Shown here in pieces: positions 57,501 through 64,000 of a DNA stretch of 64,000 nucleotides (position 1 is the first letter of the stretch; the number at the start of each line of letters is the position of its first letter). Below the pieces are notes generated by a model. It was given only the letters and a program-made list of their open reading frames with translations. It searched no databases and was not told the origin of the DNA. The DNA is from Triplophysa rosa (taxonomy: Eukaryota; Chordata; Actinopteri; Cypriniformes; Nemacheilidae), in assembly GCF_024868665.1 (NCBI RefSeq), contig NC_079900.1:5581038-5645037 (forward strand), written 5' to 3'. The position numbers were made by a program, and so were the translations under genes.

Positions 57501-60500
57501 GAGCCAACACGCTTCATTACATCAACAACAATCAAATAGTGAAGGTGATGTAGCAAATGCACATAATCACCGGTGGGGTTTTTATGTATAAAAGGATAGT
57601 TCACCCAAAAAATGTACATTTTGTCATCATTTACTCACCTTCGTGTTGTTCAAAATCTGTATACATTTCTTTGTTCTTATGAACAAAGAGAAATATATTT
57701 GGAAGAATGCTTATAACCAAACAGTTCTTGGACCCCACTGACTACCATAGTACGGAAAATTACTTTATATTTATTTTTTTGTTCTTTTGAACACAAGATA
57801 GTTTGAAGAATGCAGGAAAGCAAGCAGTTCTTGGGCACTTTTGACTACCATTGTCATTTTTCCTACCACTCCCAACTTTTATTAAAAATCTTACTTGCAC
57901 GGAGATTACATTAGAATAAACGTATGTAGATCCAAATGATTAATAAAAGAGGCAATATTCAGTGATTAATGACATACATTTTGGCCTGTTCTTACAAAAT
58001 CATTATTTGGCAATAAAAGATCTGTATTATATTGTATGAGTCGCATGGACTGTAGAAAATCTGTCTAGATGTTTAGTCATACACCTCATTTTGTGTTCCA
58101 CAAAATAAACAAAGCAGGTTTGGAACATCATGAGGCTAAGCAGATGATGAAAGTTCATGAACCTTTATTTATCCATAATCCTGAATAGATTGATCCTTTG
58201 AACCCGAACTGTTCTTTTTTCAAGGATGGAGAAATGGTCTTGTTGGATGGAGGCTGTGAATATTTTGGTTATGTCAGTGACATCACACGCACTTGGCCGG
58301 TGAATGGAAAGTGAGTTTGCTTTTAACAAAACTTAAAGCGGAGGTAACACGCATTTTAATCTTGAGTAAGTATAGAGTAGTATTGAATACTTCGTATCTT
58401 CGAAGAGTATTTAGTTTGATCACATTTATAAAAGACAGATACAGCTGTACGATTATTTCCGAAAACAGTCAAGCTCCTGGAGGTGCAGTGGGCGGAACTA
58501 AAGCACGAGCAGACATTACATCATTGCATTAAAAGTTTGCGCCGATTGCCAACAAAAACAGACACATGACTAAGTTTCACAGCTGAACTTCCGTAACCCG
58601 AACGAAGCACATTGATGGGTGTGCTCTTTCTCGCTGTTGCCGTGCTTTTCCGGGAGAAGTGAAATTTATGAGATTTGTTGTATTTTGAATCCAATCTTTC
58701 TTTGTAAAAGGCATAAAATTGATCATACCGATTTCGAAGTTAAGGATTCATTAGTTTATATACAGTATACATTGAACCAAACACTATTATAACATCTTAA
58801 TTGATAATTTAATATACTAATATACTTTTTAAGTGACAAAAAATCCCATGTTTTGGTCGTGACACACATTTTCAGTAGTGATGGTAATGTTTTGGTAGTG
58901 ATCACAATATTTAATTTGTACAGCTGAATCAGACTTTCAACATTTTACGTTAATACAAATAGCTAACTATGTTGCACATACACAGCCAGCACATATAGCA
59001 GACACACATCTGACAGTAAATATCTAATAGAAAACCTACAGCTTACATACTATATCACTACTAAGACATACTAAAATACTAATGATTTGCATAACTGTGC
59101 AGAGCTTTGTTTATTTCCCCAAATAAATGATTAATTGTTACTTTTTCTCACTACTGAAACAATGATACCCAGTGATACGTTTCGGTCATGACTGTTTTGG
59201 TAGTGACAATTTTTGAATACTTTTGAGCCTACCTCAAAGATGCTAATCAGCACATGGTTAGCAAGCACAGTTCTGAGCAGATGTAGTCACATAAAAATTA
59301 AATTTTATGGAATAACGCCCAAACAGTTTGCTTAATTGCAGAAAAAAGATGTTTGGTACTGACAAGATTTTCTGACTTTTGAACACATTGATTTCAAAAT
59401 TATAAGACTGATCTACTTACCATGTAGCTTATTAGAGAAAGGGACACAGTAACGATTCTTGATAAAAAAAATGTCTCAGCCAATGGACTAAAACATACTC
59501 TGTTTCGGAAGTGACATGAAAATAAAATTTACATAAAGTTTAATCATTTAAAAATAAAATATAAAATATATACACTGGGGCAAATAAGTATTTGATACAC
59601 TGCCGATTTTTCAAGTTTTCCCACTTACAAAGAATGGAGAGATATGTAATTTTCATCGTAGGTACACCTCAATTGTGAGAGACAGAATGTAAAAAAATCC
59701 AGAAAATCACATTGTATGATTTTTAGACCTGTTAGTTTGTCTTGAAGAAGCCCTCCATGCAAGATCTTGCCTCGTTGAGTGTCAGTGATCCTGAGAAAGG
59801 TGAGGGATCAGCCTAGAACTACACGGGAGGACATGGTCAATGACCTGAAGAGAGCTGGGACCACAGTCTGAACGGTTACCATTAGTAACACACTACACAG
59901 CCATGGATTAAAATCCTGCAGCGCGCGCAAGGTCCCCCTGCTCAAGCCAGCACATGTCCAGGCCCGTCTGAAGTTTGATCTGGATGAAGTGGATCTGGAT
60001 GATCCAGAGGAGGCATGGGAGAAGGTCATGTGGTCAGATGAGACCAAAATATAACTTTTTGGTATAAACTCCACTCGCCGTGTTTGGAGGAAGAAGGATG
60101 AGTACAATCCCAAGAACACCATCCCAACTGTGAAGCATGGGAATGGAAACATCATGCTTTGGGGGTGCTTTTCTGCAAAGGGGACAGGACAACTGCACCG
60201 TATTGAGGGGAGGATGGATGGAGCCATGTATCGCAAGATTTTTTGGCCCCAAAACCTGAAACATCTGGAGAAGACCTGTATGGAGGAGTGGGCCAAAATC
60301 CCTGCTGCAGTGTGTGCAAACCTGGTCAAGAACTACAGGAAATGTCTGACCTCTGTAATTGTAAACAAAGGTTTCTGTACCAAATATTAAGTTCTATTTT
60401 TCTATTGTCTCAAATACTTATTTCATGCAATAAAATGGAAATTAATTATTTAAAAATCATACAATGTGATTTTCTGGATTTTTTTACATTCTGTCTCTCA

Positions 60501-62548
60501 CAATTGAGGTGTACCTACGATGAAAATTACACATCTCTCCATTCTTTGTAAGTGGGAAAACTTGAAAAATTGGCAGTGTATCAAATACTTATTTGCCCCA
60601 CTGTATATTTTTAACTTCACTTAAAAAAAAATATATATATATATAATTTTCATAAGTTGAAATTTAGGGGTTTGGGTTCGGGACTTAAGCTTACTGATCT
60701 TTTAAATATTATTGCGGGTTTCAAAAGATGATAGAAGGATCTTAGTAAACAACTAATATTTGAATACTTGAATGCTTTTTAAATGTGTGTTTTTTTTTTT
60801 TTGTGGTACAGCAGTTTGCACGAATTCTGTAGAATGGCCCATATATAAAAATTCTGACTTCACATGCCACGTGTCCAGGTTTAGTCCCGCTCAAAGGGAG
60901 CTGTATGAGGCCGTGCTGGAGGTGCAGTTAGCCTGTCTGTCACAATGCAACCCTGGAGTCAGTCTGGACTACATTTACTCCACCATGCTCACTCTGTTGG
61001 GGCGACAACTCAAAGAGCTCGGAATTATCCCAAGATACACCAGTGATACAGACACAATAAAGGTACTCTGATAGTAACAAGATTTTTATATTTTTAATCA
61101 ATTTTCTTTTTTTCTTTCTGCTTAATGACTCCTACGACAGAGTGCCAAGGCCCAGTTGCATAAAAACCCTTAATGTTAGTTCACCCAAAAATGAAAATTC
61201 TGTCATCATTTACTCACCCTCTTGCCATCTCAAACCTTTATGACTTTCTTTCTTCCGCAGAACACAAAAGATAGTTTGAAGAAAGTTGGTAACCGAACAG
61301 CGCCGGCCCCCATTCACTTCTATTGTATGTGCACAAAACCAGTGCAAGTGAATGTGGGCCAGTTAACAACATTCTTCAAAATGTCTTCTTTTGTGTTCTG
61401 CGGAAGAAATAAAGTCATCCAGGTTTAAAATGACAAGAGGGTGTGTAAATGATGACATAATTTTATTTTGGGGTGAACTATACCTTTAAGTTGTGAAGTG
61501 ACCTATTTGTCAAGTATGGCGACCCATACCCGAAATGTGACCTCTGCATTTAACCCATCCAGAGAGTAGTGAACACACATACACCCGGAGCAGTGGGCAG
61601 CAAGTAGGGGTAAGGCACCTCAGTCGTTACCCGCCGGCCCTGAGGTTCGAACCGGCAACCTTCCGGGCACGAGTCCGACTCTCTTACCATTAGGCCACAA
61701 CTGCCTATTTTCACAAAAATAGGCATTGCAATTTTTAATTTCACTGGGACTTTAAAGAAATTGCTTCAGGATATCCACTCAGGGATCCACTCAGGGAACT
61801 GGGCACAGGCCAGCAGTCTCAGGGCATAAGTCAAAAGTGAGTTTAGGTGAGAAAAGAGATATTTGAGTTTAAGACTCAAGAGTCTGGAGACGTGCAGCAT
61901 TACGATAGTTTGACATGCTGTTGATTGCATCAAAATTGCATTTCTTGCGTTTATTGCTAAAACTGCATTTCACATAGTGTCTGTTTCTTTCTTTGTTCCA
62001 GGCTGCTCGGCAGTTTTGCCCCCATCATGTTGGTCACTACTTGGGCATGGACGTTCATGACACACCCGAGCTCTCCCGTTCACAACCGCTGCAGCCCGGC
62101 ATGGTGATCACCATAGAGCCAGGTGGAGATCACAGAGAGATGCCTCGGTTCTTTTTAATAAATGATCTCATTAGCTCAACTGGCAGAGCAAAGCACAAGC
62201 ACCATCAAGGACATGGGTTTAAACCCAAAAGATAACATACAGATACATCATATACCTTAAATTCATGAGCCACATTCTATTGTTTTTATTATATGCCAGA
62301 GGTCTGCTAATAATGTTTGTGAAAATGTCAAAAATAGTTTATTTTTTAATCGCCATTTTTATTTGTGATTACTAGGGTTGTACATCAGCGAAGATGACGA
62401 ATCAAGCCCACAGCGATTCAGAGGTCTCGGGGTACGAATTGAGGATGACGTGGTAATCCGGGACCAGGGGGGACCCCTCGTCCTGTCTGCCCACACTCCA
62501 AAAACCATCGCTGATGTAGAGAGAACTTGCGCACAGAGAGATGATTGA
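54527..62548 (+). CDS. xpnpep3: X-prolyl aminopeptidase 3 (mitochondrial)
   Basis: Ten exons: 54527-54596, 55059-55181, 56205-56618, 56704-56888, 57086-57148, 57431-57544, 58225-58310, 60879-61062, 62002-62122 and 62376-62548. They total 1,533 bases, 510 residues (human 507). The N-terminus ([20 protein letters not shown]) is rich in Arg and Ser and lacks acid residues, as expected of a mitochondrial presequence. [15 protein letters not shown] and the prolidase-type N-domain follow, then the pita-bread catalytic domain. The dimetal ligands are visible: Asp in LLDGGCE, Asp in SDITRTW, His in HHVGHYLG, Glu in TIEPG and Glu in RIEDDV. The enzyme removes N-terminal residues before proline. An AATAAA at 62968 is a likely polyadenylation signal. 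Introns hold a Tc1, a SINE and MITEs. Confidence 0.96.
55377..56075. mobile_element. Palindromic MITE, GGATAGTTCACC family, with insert
   Basis: The left end AAAGGGATAGTTCACCCAAA and the right end GTGTGAACTATCACTTT bracket about 700 bases. Between the usual arms lies extra sequence starting near 55537 (ATAGGGATGTAACAATATTA) and ending near 55915, likely a second nested element. Confidence 0.65.
57590..58150. mobile_element. Palindromic MITE, GGATAGTTCACC family, decayed
   Basis: AAAAGGATAGTTCACCCAAA starts a copy whose second half is rearranged. It lies in xpnpep3 intron 6. Confidence 0.5.
58333..58660 (+). mobile_element. THAP-fragment element, truncated copy
   Basis: It starts TTAAAGCGGAGGTAACACGC only about 20 bases after the exon 7 donor of xpnpep3. 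It shares CGTATCTTCGAAGAGTATTT and later blocks with copy A. The 3' part with the opposite terminus is missing. Confidence 0.65.
59573..60603 (+). mobile_element. Tc1-like transposon with internal deletions
   Basis: Long inverted ends (CACTGGGGCAAATAAGTATT and its inverse) of about 170 bases are flanked by TA. Between them, transposase pieces are readable: [30 protein letters not shown] (first catalytic region), [17 protein letters not shown], then a jump to the C-terminal tail. The part that would hold the second Asp and the Glu is deleted, and stop codons are present, so the copy is inactive. It lies in xpnpep3 intron 7. Confidence 0.92.
61175..61489. mobile_element. Palindromic MITE, GGATAGTTCACC family
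   Basis: Left end TAGTTCACCCAAAAATGAAA, right end TTTTGGGGTGAACTATACC. It lies in xpnpep3 intron 8. Confidence 0.75.
61512..61706 (-). mobile_element. tRNA-derived SINE
   Basis: On the minus strand the head is tRNA-like, with box A (GTGGCCTAATGG) and box B (GGTTCGAACCTC). The body follows with CTGCCCACTGCTCCGGGTG and GGATGGGTTAAATGCAGAGG, typical of fish HE1-type SINEs. It lies next to a MITE in xpnpep3 intron 8. Confidence 0.8.
62164..62235 (+). repeat. tRNA-like fragment in xpnpep3 intron 9
   Basis: TTAGCTCAACTGGCAGAGCA resembles a D-arm with box A, and GGGTTTAAACCC resembles a T-arm. No acceptor stem pairs, so this is a tRNA-derived relic rather than a working tRNA. Confidence 0.4.
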
Positions 62549-63600
62549 GAAAACTGGAGACAAGACATAGCGAATTCTTCCATAAAGAGTGTAATTCTCC
62601 CGTCTTTTAACACTACCTCTCATAGGGTTTTCTTTAAATGCCTTTGAGTCAACTGACTAAACCTGTGAGGTCTACATTTCAGAGAACCTGCTCCAGTTAA
62701 GTATGAAATCTACTGGATTAAGAGCTGGGCTTGTCTGGACAAGGTGCACCATCTCACAGATACCCAGTTCACTCCTACACTTGATAGTTGGAAGGTTTGG
62801 TTTGGCGTGGTTGTGTTATGTATTTGATCTACTCCTAAGATCTAGGATAAAGGTTTATAGGAGAATTGAATTGAGCATGGTAAACAACAGACTATTTTAT
62901 CTCTGGCAGTGAGACATTTTGCTTGTTTGATGATTTATTGACATGTTTTTTACAAAATGTTGTCCAAATAAATGTCTTATACTGTAGTTTCACTGTGACC
63001 TAGGAGACAGCACATTTCTAAAGTGCAACATAGAGCCATATTGACAGATGATTTATAAAAAAAGATTCTGAATCTTTTGACTTCATGAGACAACCTGTCC
63101 AACAACCACACAAGTTTGTTGCTGAAAGATGACAATTAATCTGAAATTAATCAGTCACTACAAATGTGAATCATCTGACCTAGGTTGCATTTTTGGGTAT
63201 CCCATTTAAAGTCCTTCAGGCTAAATCTAAACCCATAAAAGTATTGCCTATGTAGGTAGGGCGTTTTGATGTATGTGATTGCATTGACTTCCTCAAAAAT
63301 GAGTCTAGTAGGTATCTCACTAGGTTAAGAGACAGCATGCAATCTTAAAATGACAGGTTTGAATGCACCTAGAAATTTGCTGTTCAGGTAGGGGGCTCAC
63401 TAGATTTTGAGACACAGCCCTTGGGGTGAGCTGACTCCTAGACAAGCTACTTGACCCCTGTGATTCTCAAGGAGGCTGACCGTCCCTTCAGTTAGTCAAC
63501 CGATGTATCTTTGGTTGAAATACGAAGCAGCCTTTACTGAAAATCGTGCACTGTGTGTATCATCCACACCGGTCATCTATCCAGTCACTCCATCATCTGA
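62549..63600. other. xpnpep3 3' UTR and intergenic spacer
   Basis: The first 430 bases are xpnpep3 3' UTR up to AATAAA at 62968. The rest shows no gene. Confidence 0.5.
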
Positions 63601-64000
63601 TGCTGCTGGACCCCTCGCGCCCGCCCAGATGAGCATACTTCGAAACAGTGAGGAAATAGCACTGTCCGGGAAATCCCGATCGCCATCTCCCCCTCCACCC
63701 CCCTTGCTAATGTTACTGCACCTCCAACCTTCCCTCCCCCAGCCAGAGGAGTAGAAACAACAAGCCGCCATTTTGTTTGTGCGGAGAGAGTGAAGGAGGC
63801 AGGAGCGACCGAAAAAAAGCCACTCGGGCGCCGATCATTGCGACTCTGAGCGCCGCCGGCTGCGCAGCGGCTCCGTCCTCTCGGATCCACACTGGATAAA
63901 ACGCAACCGGGCGATTACCGGAAGACAACGGAGGGAGATTATAGATTCTCCCGTGTAAAAATTAAAGAACGGATCGGTTTTCCTGTCTTTTTCTTTTTTT
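63600..64000 (+). promoter_or_regulatory. GC-rich promoter and likely first exon of the next gene
   Basis: CpG-rich sequence with GCCGCCATTTTG near 63764, a YY1-type site common at housekeeping starts, then a 5' leader-like stretch running off the window end. Human gene order and the rest of this neighbourhood suggest ep300, but no coding sequence is visible to confirm it. Confidence 0.4.

Noticed and set aside
62164..62235. Second tRNA gene
   Set aside because: A and B box-like parts exist but no acceptor stem pairs and the anticodon arm is not formed.

Overview
The window is nuclear DNA of a bony fish, most likely a cyprinid (carp, goldfish or zebrafish relative). It has spliced vertebrate genes with GT-AG introns, a eukaryotic tRNA, and many short inverted-repeat transposons of types common in cyprinid genomes. 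Exon ends below were set by eye from splice signals, reading frame and family alignment; errors of 1-2 bases are possible.

Gene layout. (1) 1155-7117, minus: a large fused enzyme gene with three visible coding exons, about 1,558 codons. Its order is carnitine/choline acyltransferase, isoaspartyl peptidase/L-asparaginase, two HIT-like domains, and an asparaginyl-tRNA-synthetase-like catalytic core. (2) 14740-18105, plus: mief1 (MiD51), with its upstream LYR-motif microprotein ORF on the same transcript. (3) 20733-24104, minus: a nine-exon secreted aspartic proteinase of cathepsin D/nothepsin type. (4) 24.2-37.0 kb: a transposon-rich block with no convincing host gene. (5) 37.0-40.6 kb, plus: a broken chadl copy. 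(6) 40657-40728: tRNA-Gln(CTG). (7) 40933-42493, plus: rbx1. (8) 44339-53281, minus: st13 (Hip), with a LINE in intron 2. (9) 54527-62548, plus: xpnpep3. (10) From about 63.6 kb: a GC-rich stretch that looks like the first exon of the next gene, perhaps ep300. The set mief1, st13, xpnpep3, rbx1, chadl and possibly ep300 matches human 22q13.

Mobile DNA. Target-site duplications, terminal repeats or coding remnants support several hAT-type MITEs (11716-12519, 25572-26119, 30607-30799, 52428-52711), a 2.9 kb Harbinger-like fold-back element (29773-32702), a Tc1 element missing most of its catalytic core (59573-60603), a TA-flanked MITE (36589-36990), four copies of an element carrying a THAP-domain fragment, eight copies of a palindromic MITE starting GGATAGTTCACC, a 5'-truncated LINE, a tRNA-derived SINE and a candidate solo LTR. 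The single N at 35350 separates two near-identical 1.25 kb copies. These look like two alleles, one with a Harbinger insertion, placed side by side by the assembler.

The best candidate for an undescribed system is the fused gene at the left end. It joins acyl transfer, asparagine/isoaspartate hydrolysis, HIT nucleotide chemistry and an asparagine-adenylating fold in one polypeptide.
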